64,000 nt of DNA from Pantoea nemavictus (GCF_037479095.1 NZ_JBBGZW010000001.1:4239593-4303592); one strand, 5' to 3'. Shown: positions 28,547-38,824, numbered from the stretch's first letter. Translations and numbers: made by a program. The notes: generated by a model from the sequence alone, not told the origin.

Positions 28547-29272
28547 ATGAATAAAATCGTCTATGTGGAAGATGAGCCAGAAGTTGGCGAATTGATCGCC
28601 GCTTACCTTGGCCGCCACGATATTGAAGTGATTGTTGAAACGCGCGGTGACCGCGCCGAAGCCACCATTGCCACCCACGATCCCGATTTAGTGATGCTGG
28701 ACATCATGTTGCCTGGCAAAGATGGCATGACCTTATGCCGCGATCTGCGCGCCAGCTGGCAAGGCCCAATTGTGCTGCTGACTTCGCTCGATAGCGACAT
28801 GAACCATATTTTGTCGCTGGAGATGGGCGCTAACGATTACATTCTCAAAACCACGCCACCCGCCGTATTACTGGCGCGCCTGCGGTTGCACCTGCGCCAG
28901 GCGCATGTTGGCCAGCCTGAAGTGACGCCTGCTATTCAAAGTTCGCAGCGCGTCCTGCGTTTTGGTTCGCTGACCATCGATTCGCTTAATCGCCAGGTCA
29001 TCTTATTTGAAGAGAATATTGTGCTCTCAACCGCCGATTTCGATCTGCTGTGGGAACTGGCCAATCACGCTGGGCAGATTCTCAACCGCGATGCGCTGCT
29101 GAAAACGCTGCGTGGCGTGACCTACGATGGCATGGACCGCAGTATTGATGTGGCAATTTCTCGCCTGCGTAAAAAACTGTACGACAGCGCTACCGAGCCG
29201 TTCCGCATTAAAACCATCCGTAATAAAGGCTATCTGTTCGCACCACAGGCCTGGGATACCCGCTCCGCATGA
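28547..29272 (+). CDS. rstA: Response regulator RstA
   Basis: 241-aa OmpR/PhoB-type regulator. The receiver domain has acidic residues VEDEP, phospho-acceptor Asp in LVMLDIMLPGKDG and Lys in ILKTTPP. The C-terminal winged helix includes NRDALLKTLRGVTYDGMDRSIDVAISRLRKKL. It is strongly similar to E. coli RstA. Phospho-RstA activates asr and others; an RstA box precedes asr 3 kb downstream. The stop overlaps the rstB start (ATGA). Confidence 0.96.
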   Translation: MNKIVYVEDEPEVGELIAAYLGRHDIEVIVETRGDRAEATIATHDPDLVMLDIMLPGKDGMTLCRDLRASWQGPIVLLTSLDSDMNHILSLEMGANDYILKTTPPAVLLARLRLHLRQAHVGQPEVTPAIQSSQRVLRFGSLTIDSLNRQVILFEENIVLSTADFDLLWELANHAGQILNRDALLKTLRGVTYDGMDRSIDVAISRLRKKLYDSATEPFRIKTIRNKGYLFAPQAWDTRSA

Positions 29273-30579
29273 GAAAGCTCTTCATTCAGTTCTATTTGCT
29301 GCTGTTCGTCTGTTTTCTGGTGATGACGCTGCTGGTCGGTCTGGTGTACAAATTCACCGCCGAACGCGCGGGTCGCCAGTCGATGAACGATTTGATGGCC
29401 AGTTCACTATTTTTAATGCGCAGCGAACTGCGCGAGATCCCGCCCCGCGACTGGAGTAAAACCATTCGCAGCCTCGATCTCGATCTGTCATTTGACCTGA
29501 ATATCGAACCCATGAGCAAATATCAGCTGGATGAAGCAGACATGAAACGCCTGCGCGCCGGGGAAATTGTGGCGATCGACGATCAGTACACTTTTTTGCA
29601 GCACATCCCGCGTAGCCATTACGTTCTCTCAGTTGGCCCTATTCCCTATCTTTTCTACCTGCACCAGATGCGAATTCTGGATATTGCGCTGCTGGCATTT
29701 ATTGGCATGTCGCTGGCGCTGCCGGTATTTATCTGGCTGCGTCCGCACTGGCAAGAGATGCAGCGCCTTGAGAAAGCCGCGCAGCGTTTTGGCCGTGGCG
29801 AGCTGGACGTACGCACCCATTTTGAAAGTACCTCCAGCCTGCACAGCCTTGGCGTGGCCTTCAACCAGATGGCGGAGAACATCAATACGCTGGTGGCCAG
29901 CAAGAAACAGTTAATCGATGGCATCGCGCACGAGTTGCGCACCCCGCTGGTGCGCCTGCGTTATCGGCTGGAGATGAGCGATAATCTGACCGCAGCGGAA
30001 TCCGCCGCGCTGAACCGCGATGTCGGGCAGTTGGAGAGTTTGATAGAGGAGTTGCTGACCTACGCGCGCCTCGATCGCCCCCGCGTCGATCTTCATCTGC
30101 AAACCTTTGATCTCGCCCAATGGCTGCGCGTGCATATTGAAGATGTGCAGACCATGAATCCGCAGACACAGATCGCGCTGGATATTCCGCAGCTGGAAAA
30201 CGTCGGCAGCGCCGATACGCGACTGATGGAGCGCGTGCTGGATAATCTGGTGAACAACGCGCTGCGCTATGCGCAACAGCGATTGCGCGTCAGTTTGTGG
30301 TTTGATGGCGCTATCGGCTGTTTGCAGGTGGAAGACGATGGCCCGGGCATTCCGCAGGAGGAACGAGCCCGGGTTTTCGAACCTTTCGTACGTCTGGATC
30401 CAAGCCGCGATCGCGCCACCGGCGGTTGCGGTTTAGGCCTGGCGATCGTGCACTCTATCGCGCTGGCTATGCAGGGAAATGTCTCCATCGAGAGCAGCCC
30501 GCTAGGCGGTGCCAGCGTTCGCTTTTGCTGGCCGGTTGATCTACCCTTGCGGGACATTGCGCCACGCTTACCGTCATAA
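29269..30579 (+). CDS. rstB: Sensor histidine kinase RstB
   Basis: 436-aa membrane sensor kinase. TM1 near residues 5-25, a periplasmic sensor, TM2 near 135-155, a HAMP domain, then HisKA with the phospho-accepting His in IDGIAHELRTPLVRLRYRLE, and a HATPase with N-box NLVNNALRYA and G boxes DDGPGIP and GGCGLGLAIV. It partners RstA by a 4-bp overlap. In E. coli the pair is under PhoPQ control; I see no clear PhoP box upstream here. Confidence 0.96.
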   Translation: MRKLFIQFYLLLFVCFLVMTLLVGLVYKFTAERAGRQSMNDLMASSLFLMRSELREIPPRDWSKTIRSLDLDLSFDLNIEPMSKYQLDEADMKRLRAGEIVAIDDQYTFLQHIPRSHYVLSVGPIPYLFYLHQMRILDIALLAFIGMSLALPVFIWLRPHWQEMQRLEKAAQRFGRGELDVRTHFESTSSLHSLGVAFNQMAENINTLVASKKQLIDGIAHELRTPLVRLRYRLEMSDNLTAAESAALNRDVGQLESLIEELLTYARLDRPRVDLHLQTFDLAQWLRVHIEDVQTMNPQTQIALDIPQLENVGSADTRLMERVLDNLVNNALRYAQQRLRVSLWFDGAIGCLQVEDDGPGIPQEERARVFEPFVRLDPSRDRATGGCGLGLAIVHSIALAMQGNVSIESSPLGGASVRFCWPVDLPLRDIAPRLPS

Positions 30580-30591
30580 GGAGCTTTTTAC

Positions 30592-32079
30592 GTGACTTCA
30601 GCTTATCAAGAACTTAGCCGCACTTTTCAGCGTCTTTCCCGCTTTGGCCATTTAGGCGCCATTGCCGGTGTCGATATGCAAACCACCATGCCGCCAGGCG
30701 GCAGCCAGGCCCGCGGTGAAGCGATGGCCGAGCTTAGCGTGTTCATGCACGAAGTGCTGACCGATAAACGTCTCGGCGGGCTGTTTGCTGCGGCGCAACA
30801 GGAATCACTGAATGATGTCGAGCAGGTTAACCTGAGCGAGATGCAGCGGGCATGGCAGCAGGCAACGTTGCTGCCTGCATCGCTGGTGGAAGCCAAATCG
30901 CTGGCCGGTTCGCGTTGCGAGCATGCATGGCGTCAGCAGCGTCCGGCTAACGACTGGCAGGGTTTCTCGGCCAATCTGAAAGAAGTGGTGAAGCTGAGCC
31001 GTGAAGAGGCGCAGCTGCGAGCCGACGCGCTCGGCGTTTCGCGCTATGACGCGCTGCTGGATGTGTTTGAACCGGGCATGACCAGCGCCCAGCTGGATCA
31101 AACCTTTGGTGATCTGAAAAGTTGGTTGCCAGACCTGTTGCAGAAAGCGGTAGTGAAGCAACAACAATCGCCCATTGCACAACCCGTTGGGCCATTCGCG
31201 ATTGAATCGCAAAAGCAGCTGGGCCTGAGCGTGATGAAGACGCTGGGCTTCGATTTTAATCACGGTCGACTTGATGTCAGTGCGCACCCATTCTGCGGCG
31301 GCGTGCCGGAAGATGTGCGCATCACTACGCGTTATAACGAGAACGACTTCCTCAGCGCCATGATGGGCGTGATCCATGAAACCGGGCACGCGCGCTATGA
31401 GCAAAATCTGCCGCAGCAGTGGCGCGGTCAGCCGGTGGCGCAGGCGCGTTCTACCGCCATCCATGAGTCACAAAGTCTGTTTATGGAGATGCAGCTCGGA
31501 CGCAGCAAAGCCTTTCTGCAGCACATTCATCCGCAGGTTGTGGCGCTGATGGGCGATCAACCAGCGCTCGAGCTGCAAAACTTTATCCGTCAGACGCAGC
31601 GCGTGAAGCCAGGCTTTATTCGCGTTGATGCCGATGAGTTGAGCTATCCGGCGCACGTGATTTTGCGTTACGAGATCGAGCGTGCCTTGATCGAAGGCGA
31701 CATTGAGGTGGAAGACATCCCGGCGCTGTGGGACGAGAAGATGCAGCAATCACTGGGCATTGATACGCGCGGTAATTATCGCGATGGCTGCATGCAGGAC
31801 ATCCACTGGACCGACGGTGCCTTTGGCTATTTCCCAACCTACACGTTGGGCGCGATGTACGCTGCTCAGCTGTTCCAGGCGGTGAAACGTGCGATCCCGC
31901 AGGTAGATAGCCTGATTCAGCAAGGCGAGTTGCAGCCGGTGTTTGATTGGTTACAGCAGAACATTTGGCAGCACGGCAGCCGTTTCCCCACCCAGCAGCT
32001 GTTGATAAACGCTACTGGCGAAGCGCTGAATCCGCACTATTTCCGTCAGCACCTTGAACAACGCTATCTCTCTGAGTAA
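30592..32079 (+). CDS. M32 carboxypeptidase (carboxypeptidase Taq family)
   Basis: 495-aa cytoplasmic zinc carboxypeptidase. The HEXXH zinc motif is HETGH at residues 262-266 in MGVIHETGHARYEQNLP, with a downstream HESQSLFMEMQLGRS carrying the third ligand Glu. Length is typical of the family (about 500 aa). It starts 12 bp after rstB with GGAG upstream and could be expressed with it. It separates rstAB from asr. Confidence 0.92.
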   Translation: MTSAYQELSRTFQRLSRFGHLGAIAGVDMQTTMPPGGSQARGEAMAELSVFMHEVLTDKRLGGLFAAAQQESLNDVEQVNLSEMQRAWQQATLLPASLVEAKSLAGSRCEHAWRQQRPANDWQGFSANLKEVVKLSREEAQLRADALGVSRYDALLDVFEPGMTSAQLDQTFGDLKSWLPDLLQKAVVKQQQSPIAQPVGPFAIESQKQLGLSVMKTLGFDFNHGRLDVSAHPFCGGVPEDVRITTRYNENDFLSAMMGVIHETGHARYEQNLPQQWRGQPVAQARSTAIHESQSLFMEMQLGRSKAFLQHIHPQVVALMGDQPALELQNFIRQTQRVKPGFIRVDADELSYPAHVILRYEIERALIEGDIEVEDIPALWDEKMQQSLGIDTRGNYRDGCMQDIHWTDGAFGYFPTYTLGAMYAAQLFQAVKRAIPQVDSLIQQGELQPVFDWLQQNIWQHGSRFPTQQLLINATGEALNPHYFRQHLEQRYLSE

Positions 32080-32086
32080 ACTGCGC

Positions 32087-32110
32087 GGCGGCCCATGCGG
32101 CCGCCCTTTT
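32087..32110 (+). terminator. Terminator of the M32 carboxypeptidase gene
   Basis: GGCGGCC / GGCCGCC stem, 5-nt loop, followed by CTTTTC. Confidence 0.7.
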
Positions 32111-32131
32111 CACTTCCTTTACGCCGCTTTG

Positions 32132-32145
32132 TACAATCCGTTACA
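32132..32145 (+). promoter_or_regulatory. RstA box upstream of asr
   Basis: TACAATCCGTTACA matches the RstA consensus TACATNTNGTTACA at 10 of 12 defined positions. It is about 105 bp before the asr start codon. A possible -10 (TATAGT, 32188-32193) lies downstream. RstA control of asr is established in E. coli. Confidence 0.75.
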
Positions 32146-32249
32146 CGCCGATACCAATGCCTCACGGAAAGCCTGAATTGTTTTTCATATAGTGTTTTCA
32201 CCGGCCCCGCAGTGGGCTACACATGAAAAAATAGTTCGAGGATTTTGCA

Positions 32250-32729
32250 ATGAAAAAATTATTTGCACTGGTGATCGCCGCTGCTATGGGTATGTCTTCT
32301 GTTGCTTTCGCTGCTGAGACTACAGCTGCTCCTGCAACGCCAGCAACGCCAGCAACGACTGCTGCTCCAGCGAAACACAAAGCAGTACATCATAAGAAAC
32401 CTGCTGCTCAGAAAGCGCAGGCTGCTAAGAAGCACAAGAAAGTAGAGAAGAAAGCGCCAGCTGCACAGAAAGCTCAGGCCGCTAAAAAGCATCACAAAAA
32501 AGCAACCAAACCAGCTGCACAGAAAGCCCAGGCTGCTAAAAAGCACCACAAAAAAGCAACCAAGCCAGCTGCGCAGAAAGCCCAGGCTGCTAAAAAGCAT
32601 CACAAAGCAACCAAGCCAGCTGCACAGAAAGCGCAGGCTGCTAAAAAGCACCACAAAGTAACTAAGCCAGCTGCACAGAAAGCGCAGGCTGCTAAAAAGC
32701 ATCACAAAGTGAAAAAAGCGGCTAAATAA
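32250..32729 (+). CDS. asr: Acid-shock protein Asr, repeat-expanded
   Basis: 159-aa periplasmic, very basic protein induced by low pH. Signal peptide [21 protein letters not shown], a Thr/Ala/Pro-rich spacer, then six tandem repeats of [17 protein letters not shown] units (17-19 residues each) rich in Lys, Ala and His. E. coli Asr is about 102 aa, so this copy is longer through added repeats. The high Lys/His content fits a proton- or acid-buffering or chaperone role for the envelope. An RstA box precedes it. Confidence 0.95.
   Translation: MKKLFALVIAAAMGMSSVAFAAETTAAPATPATPATTAAPAKHKAVHHKKPAAQKAQAAKKHKKVEKKAPAAQKAQAAKKHHKKATKPAAQKAQAAKKHHKKATKPAAQKAQAAKKHHKATKPAAQKAQAAKKHHKVTKPAAQKAQAAKKHHKVKKAAK
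32403..32726 (+). repeat. Tandem coding repeats in asr
   Basis: Six direct repeats of about 51-57 bp, each beginning with codons for [11 protein letters not shown]. Units 2 to 5 are nearly identical in DNA as well as protein, which points to recent slippage or unequal exchange. Confidence 0.9.
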
Positions 32730-32767
32730 GGTTTACCTTTAGCGCCAACACCGCATTAATGATTGAA

Positions 32768-32794
32768 AACACCCGGTTAAGCCGGGTGTTTATT
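32768..32794 (+). terminator. Terminator of asr
   Basis: AACACCCGG / CCGGGTGTT stem with a 5-nt loop, followed by TATTT. Confidence 0.75.
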
Positions 32795-32811
32795 TACTGG
32801 AGTAGCGAAAA

Positions 32812-32892
32812 ATGGTGCGTCGCTATCGCTTCGAAATTATTCTGATTGTGATGATCCTCTGTGGCATAGTTGCAGCCAGCTTTTTTATCTAG
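32812..32892 (+). CDS. ydgU: YdgU-like 26-aa membrane microprotein
   Basis: ATG..TAG encoding MVRRYRFEIILIVMILCGIV then AASFFI. A basic N-terminus (RRYR) precedes one hydrophobic helix, the pattern of a single-pass inner-membrane miniprotein with its N-terminus inside. GGAG lies 9 nt upstream. E. coli carries the small membrane protein gene ydgU at the same place between asr and ydgD. The function is unknown. Confidence 0.65.
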   Translation: MVRRYRFEIILIVMILCGIVAASFFI

Positions 32893-33008
32893 TCGTTGTA
32901 GCGTGCTGATTACTCCAATATTTCTCCCTTTTTTACCGCTCACCGACTATAGTTATCGCTCAAGCGTGATGACAACAACTTCTACTTATTCTCGCCATTG
33001 AGAGAACT

Positions 33009-33815
33009 ATGCGCCTGGCTATCCTGTTACTTGTTGGTCTTTTCAGTTTTAACCTCGCAGCACATGCCGATGATGAAGATGGGCCTAGCCCGGAAGACAT
33101 CAAAACCTTGTTCTTTGGCAAAGATCACCGCCAGGCGATTAGCGACGTGAGTGCTGCGCCCTGGGATGCCATCGGTCAGTTAGAGACCGAAAGCGGTAAC
33201 CTCTGTACTGCCACCCTGATTTCTGCCCACCTGGCGTTAACGGCCGGGCACTGTTTGCTGGCACCGCCGGGGAAGTTTGATAAGCCGGTAGCGCTGCGTT
33301 TTATGGCCAGCGCAAAAGGCTGGCGTTACGAGATTCATGATATTGATGCGCGCGTAGAGCCCTCTTTAGCGCGCAGATTGCAGGCTGACGGCGAAGGCTG
33401 GATCGTGCCGCCGGGTGCTGCACCTTACGATTACGGGCTGGTTATTTTGCATAACCCGCCGTCCGGCATTGTGCCGATTCCGCTGTTTGAAGGTTCCCGT
33501 GGCGATTTGACGGCTGCACTGAAAACCACCGAGCGCAAAGTGACGCAAGCGGGATATCCGGCCGATCATCTGGATACGCTCTATTCGCACAGTGATTGTT
33601 TAGTTACCGGCTGGGCACAGCGTGCGGTGTTATCGCACCAGTGCGATACCTTGCCAGGCGACAGCGGTTCGCCGCTGCTGTTGAAAAATGGCGATGAGTG
33701 GCAGTTAATTGCGGTGCAGAGTTCGGCGCCCGCACCGGCAGATCGTTACCGCGCCGATAACCGCGCCATTGCGGTGCCGTCGTTTAAGGATAAGCTGGAA
33801 GAGTTGGCACAGTAA
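33009..33815 (+). CDS. ydgD: Secreted trypsin-like serine protease YdgD
   Basis: 268 aa with a signal peptide ([18 protein letters not shown]). Chymotrypsin-fold motifs are present: LTAGHC with the catalytic His, an Asp in YDYGLVIL, and [10 protein letters not shown] with the nucleophile Ser. It is a periplasmic or exported endopeptidase of the S1 family. It follows asr as in E. coli. The substrate is unknown. Confidence 0.92.
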   Translation: MRLAILLLVGLFSFNLAAHADDEDGPSPEDIKTLFFGKDHRQAISDVSAAPWDAIGQLETESGNLCTATLISAHLALTAGHCLLAPPGKFDKPVALRFMASAKGWRYEIHDIDARVEPSLARRLQADGEGWIVPPGAAPYDYGLVILHNPPSGIVPIPLFEGSRGDLTAALKTTERKVTQAGYPADHLDTLYSHSDCLVTGWAQRAVLSHQCDTLPGDSGSPLLLKNGDEWQLIAVQSSAPAPADRYRADNRAIAVPSFKDKLEELAQ

Positions 33816-34095
33816 TGTGCGGTCTTTGTAACGTGCGTCTCAGTCGAAAAAGGCGGGCATTGCGTAAAGACGGCGTGAATACATCCCTGTAGCCTCGACC
33901 GCCGGTTACTCGCCTCGTCCCTGAGGCTCGCCCACTTCGTGGGCCAACGCTATGCGTTGTTCAAAAACGCTACCGGCGTTTTTGTCCCTGCGGCGGACGC
34001 TCTAATCCACTGCCCACCTTTCTCTCGTTAATGTGATATTGATGCCCGCTTTCGTAGGGTCGCCATTCATGGCGACCTCCTAACATGCGAATCGC
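33816..34095. repeat. Non-coding mosaic with palindromes between ydgD and hrpA
   Basis: 280 bp with no credible ORF. It contains several short inverted repeats of the CCTCGTCCCTGAGG and CCCACTTCGTGGG kind, and an exact GGTCGCCAT-TC-ATGGCGACC palindrome at 34058-34077. The texture resembles dispersed intergenic repeat DNA rather than a promoter. A similar texture appears at 63650-63830. Confidence 0.45.
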
Positions 34096-37000
34096 TTAAC
34101 TCAGCTGCTCCATCGCTTGCAGAATGCGCTTATCCGAAATCGGATAAGGCGTACCCAATTGCTGCGCAAAATAGCTAATCCGTAGCTCCTCCAGCATCCA
34201 GCGAATCGCCAGCACTTCCGCATCATCCTGCCGCTGCGGTGGCAATTTATTACGCCATGTCTGCCATGCCTGCTCAACCGCCTGCACTTTCAGCATGCGC
34301 GCGCGGTCGCTGTGCGGATCCACCGGCAGTTTCTCCAGCCGGCGCTCAATACCCTGCAGATAACGTAGCGTATCGCCCAAATGCGACCAGCCGTTGCCGG
34401 TAACAAACCCGCGATACACCAGGCCATTCATTTGCGCTTTAATATCGCCTAATGCCAGCGCCAGCGACATATCCACGCGTCCTTTCAAGAACTTGTTGAT
34501 ATTGAACACGCACGTCAGGATCTGTTCGACCTGTTTGGCGATAGTGACAACGGTTTCATTCAAATCGGCACGCACTTTGTCGCGCAGCTGTTCGAAGTTC
34601 TCCTGCTGCCACGCCGGACCGCCCGCGTCTGCCATCAGCTTATCCACGCCGCAGGCGATGCAGTCATCGATCAGCTCCAGCACTTTGCCGTACGGATTGA
34701 AGTACAACCCAAGCTTGGCTTTGTTTGGCAGCTTCTCGTGCAGATACTTGGTCGGCGACGGGATGTTCAGCAGCAGCAGACGACGCTGGCCGCGCCACAT
34801 CATTTTCTGCTGCTCGGCTTCGCTATCAAACAGACGAATCGCCACGCTGTCTTTTTCATCGACCAGCGCAGGCCAGGCTTTAACCTGATAGCTGCCGCGT
34901 TTTTGCTCGTAGCTTTGTGGCAAGTCGCCAAAGCTCCAGATGTGCAACCCGCTCTGCTCCAGACCATCATCCGCCACTTTTGACAACGTTTCCTGCACCT
35001 TGCCCTTCAACAACAGCTTGAGCTGGTGCAGGTTTTTGCCTTCCTGCAGTTTACGATTGTGCTCATCGACTACGCGGAAAGTCATTTTCAGATGATCGGG
35101 CACCTGATCCCACTGCCAGGCTTCCCGGTCAATGGTGACGCCGGTCATGCGGCGGAACTCACGCTCCAGTGCATCCAGCAGCGGTTGTTCCATGGCAGTG
35201 ACGCGACCAAGAAACGCTTCGGCGTAATTAGGTGCAGGCACCAGATTACGGCGTACCGGCTTCGGCAGCGATTTGATCAGCGCGATAACCAGTTCGCGGC
35301 GCACGCCCGGAATCTGCCACTCAAAACCGGTTTCTTCAATTTGGTTGAGCAGCGGCAGCGGAATGTGCACCGTCACGCCATCGGCATCCGCGCCCGGTTC
35401 AAACTGATAGCTCAGTTTGAGTTTCAGGTTGCCCTGATGCCAGAAGTTAGGGTAATCGAGCTGGCTGACTTTATCGGCGCCATCTTTGATCAGCATTTGC
35501 TTATTAAAGCTCAGCAGATCGGGATTCTCTTTGCTGGCCTGTTTCCACCAGCTATCGAAATGGCGCGCCGACACCACGTCGCTGCCAATGCGGCGATCGT
35601 AGAACGCGAATAGCGTTTCGTCATCGACCAGAATGTCGCGGCGGCGCGATTTGTGTTCCAGATCTTCGATTTCGCTGCGTAGCTTCAGGTTATTACGGAA
35701 AAACGCGTGACGCGTCTGCCAATCACCTTCCACCAGCGCATGACGAATAAACAGCTCACGGCTCAGCTGTGGGTCGATGCGGCTGTAGTTAACTTTACGC
35801 GCCTGCACGATCGCCAGGCCGTAAAGCGTCACTTTTTCCGTCGCCATCACCGCGCCCTGCGCTTTTTCCCAGTGCGGTTCACTGTAGCTGCGCTTGATCA
35901 GATGCTGCGCCAGCGGCTCAATCCATTCCGGATCGATACGCGCGGCAACGCGGCCCCACAAGCGGCTGGTTTCGACCAGTTCGGCCACCATGGTCCACTT
36001 TGGCGGCTTCTTAAACAGGCCGGAACCGGGGAAGATCGAGAAGCGCGCGTTGCGAGCGCCGGTGAACTCCTGCTTCTCATTGTCCTTCTGCCCAATGTGT
36101 GACAGCAAGCCGGTAAGCAGCGCGCAGTGTACTTCGCGGTACGGCGCCGGTTCGCTATTGACCGGCATGCCTTGCTCTCGGACTACCTGGCGCAGTTGGG
36201 TATAGATATCCTGCCATTCGCGCACACGCAAATAGTTGAGGAAGTCAGTTTTACACTGGCGGCGGAAGTGATTGCTGGAGAGCGCTTTTTGCTGATCCTG
36301 CAGATAATTCCACAGGTTAACGAACGCAAGGAAATCGGACTCTTTATCGGCAAAGCGCCGATGTTTTTCATCAGAAGCCTGCTGTTTGTCCGACGGACGC
36401 TCGCGCGGATCCTGAATCGACAGCGCGGCGGTGATGATCATCGCTTCCCGCACGCAGCCAAACTTTTGTGCTTCCAGCACCATACGCGCCATACGCGGAT
36501 CGACCGGTAGCTGGGCCAGCTGGCGGCCTGAGGGTGTCAGCTTATAGGTTTCATCTTCACTCAGCGTAATGGCGCCCAGCTCTTCCAGCAGGCGCACGCC
36601 ATCCTGAATATTACGTTTATCGGGCGCTTCGACGAACGGGAAAGCGGCAATGTCACCCAGCCCCAGCGCCGTCATCTGTAAAATCACCGATGCGAGATTG
36701 GTACGCAGAATTTCCGGATCGGTAAATTCCGGGCGGCTAAGGAAATCGTCTTCTGAATAGAGACGAATACAGATCCCTTCGGAAACGCGGCCGCAGCGCC
36801 CTTTACGCTGATTAGCGGAGGCTTGAGATATCGGCTCAATCGGCAAGCGCTGCACTTTAGTGCGGAAGCTGTAACGGCTAATGCGCGCGGTGCCGGGATC
36901 GATAACGTACTTGATGCCAGGCACCGTCAGCGAGGTTTCCGCGACGTTGGTGGCCAGCACGATGCGGCGTCCGCTGTGCGACTGGAATACGCGGTTTTGC

Positions 37001-37992
37001 TCGGCATTCGACAGGCGCGCATACAGCGGCAGAATCTCGGTGTGTGCAATATCACGCTTCATCAGCGCATCGGCGGTATCGCGAATTTCGCGTTCGCCGC
37101 TCATAAAGATCAGAATATCGCCGCGGCTCTCCTGCCCAAGCTCATCCACCGCATCGAAAATCGCCTGTAGCTGATCGCGATCGGTATCGTCGGCGTCTTC
37201 CACCATCGGACGATAACGGACTTCCACCGGATAAGTCCGGCCAGAAACTTCAATCACCGGCGCATTATGGAAGTGACGCGAGAAACGCTGCGGATCGATG
37301 GTCGCCGAGGTGATGATCACCTTTAAATCGGGACGACGCGGCAGCAGTTCGCGCAGATAGCCGAGCAGGAAATCGATGTTCAGACTGCGTTCGTGCGCTT
37401 CATCGATAATGATGGTGTCGTACTGCAATAGCAGGCGATCCTGCTGGATCTCAGCCAGCAAAATACCGTCAGTCATCAGCTTAACCTGAGTGGTTTCGCT
37501 GACCTGATCGTTAAAGCGCACCTTGTAGCCGATGGTGCCACCGAGCGAGGTTTCCAGCTCATCGGCGATGCGGTTCGCTACGGTGCGCGCCGCCAGACGA
37601 CGCGGCTGAGTGTGGCCAATCAGGCCTTTGACGCCGCGCCCCAGCGCCAGACAGATTTTTGGCAACTGGGTGGTTTTACCCGATCCGGTTTCACCCGCCA
37701 CAATCACCACCTGATGCTCACGGATGGCATCGGCAATGTCCTGCTGCTTCTGACTTACCGGCAGGCTTTCTGGGAAGGTAATGCGCGGAGTCGCCGCCTT
37801 ACGCTGCGCAAGGCGCTGTTCGGCCGCGACAAATTCCGGTTCCAGTTCAGCCACAATCTCCTGCTGCTTAACCGGATTTTTCACCTTTGCCGCGCCCAGC
37901 AAACGTCGGCGCAGGCGTTGACCATCGCGCAGCGTCAGATTATCGAGCCGCGTCCAAAGGGAGGCTAAAGGGGAAGGTGCGGATGATGACAT
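34096..37992 (-). CDS. hrpA: ATP-dependent RNA helicase HrpA
   Basis: 1298-aa DEAH-box helicase, equal in length to E. coli HrpA (1300 aa). Walker A is GETGSGKT at residues 100-107, the DEAH box at 197-200 (IIIDEAHERS), then SAT (ITSATIDPQRFS) and QRKGRCGR motif VI. A helicase-associated domain and a long C-terminal region (DUF3418) follow. HrpA rescues stalled ribosomes on mRNA. It is divergent from azoR, as in E. coli. Confidence 0.97.
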   Translation of the reverse strand: MSSSAPSPLASLWTRLDNLTLRDGQRLRRRLLGAAKVKNPVKQQEIVAELEPEFVAAEQRLAQRKAATPRITFPESLPVSQKQQDIADAIREHQVVIVAGETGSGKTTQLPKICLALGRGVKGLIGHTQPRRLAARTVANRIADELETSLGGTIGYKVRFNDQVSETTQVKLMTDGILLAEIQQDRLLLQYDTIIIDEAHERSLNIDFLLGYLRELLPRRPDLKVIITSATIDPQRFSRHFHNAPVIEVSGRTYPVEVRYRPMVEDADDTDRDQLQAIFDAVDELGQESRGDILIFMSGEREIRDTADALMKRDIAHTEILPLYARLSNAEQNRVFQSHSGRRIVLATNVAETSLTVPGIKYVIDPGTARISRYSFRTKVQRLPIEPISQASANQRKGRCGRVSEGICIRLYSEDDFLSRPEFTDPEILRTNLASVILQMTALGLGDIAAFPFVEAPDKRNIQDGVRLLEELGAITLSEDETYKLTPSGRQLAQLPVDPRMARMVLEAQKFGCVREAMIITAALSIQDPRERPSDKQQASDEKHRRFADKESDFLAFVNLWNYLQDQQKALSSNHFRRQCKTDFLNYLRVREWQDIYTQLRQVVREQGMPVNSEPAPYREVHCALLTGLLSHIGQKDNEKQEFTGARNARFSIFPGSGLFKKPPKWTMVAELVETSRLWGRVAARIDPEWIEPLAQHLIKRSYSEPHWEKAQGAVMATEKVTLYGLAIVQARKVNYSRIDPQLSRELFIRHALVEGDWQTRHAFFRNNLKLRSEIEDLEHKSRRRDILVDDETLFAFYDRRIGSDVVSARHFDSWWKQASKENPDLLSFNKQMLIKDGADKVSQLDYPNFWHQGNLKLKLSYQFEPGADADGVTVHIPLPLLNQIEETGFEWQIPGVRRELVIALIKSLPKPVRRNLVPAPNYAEAFLGRVTAMEQPLLDALEREFRRMTGVTIDREAWQWDQVPDHLKMTFRVVDEHNRKLQEGKNLHQLKLLLKGKVQETLSKVADDGLEQSGLHIWSFGDLPQSYEQKRGSYQVKAWPALVDEKDSVAIRLFDSEAEQQKMMWRGQRRLLLLNIPSPTKYLHEKLPNKAKLGLYFNPYGKVLELIDDCIACGVDKLMADAGGPAWQQENFEQLRDKVRADLNETVVTIAKQVEQILTCVFNINKFLKGRVDMSLALALGDIKAQMNGLVYRGFVTGNGWSHLGDTLRYLQGIERRLEKLPVDPHSDRARMLKVQAVEQAWQTWRNKLPPQRQDDAEVLAIRWMLEELRISYFAQQLGTPYPISDKRILQAMEQLS

Positions 37993-38188
37993 AGCGATGC
38001 GTTACCTATTGTTGCAGCAAACCGGAGACTTTCCCGGCGGATTCAAGCAATTAATGGTCGCCATCATAGCACAATTTGGAACGCCTGCCTGAGCGGGACG
38101 TGCGAGCTTGTTCAATAATTTCGAACATAGATCTCGAAATATTGCGCTTTTACCTCGCGGGCTAACTCCGTACAGTGTAAAGCATTGA

Positions 38189-38824
<636 letters not shown>

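Noticed and set aside
32259..32705. 148-codon frame opposite asr, rich in Leu/Phe/Ser
   Set aside because: It is the mirror of a repetitive Lys/Ala/His gene; open only because of the repeat composition, with no ribosome-binding site.
32403..32726. Regular direct repeats that could suggest a CRISPR array
   Set aside because: Units are adjacent with no unique spacers and lie inside the asr coding frame.
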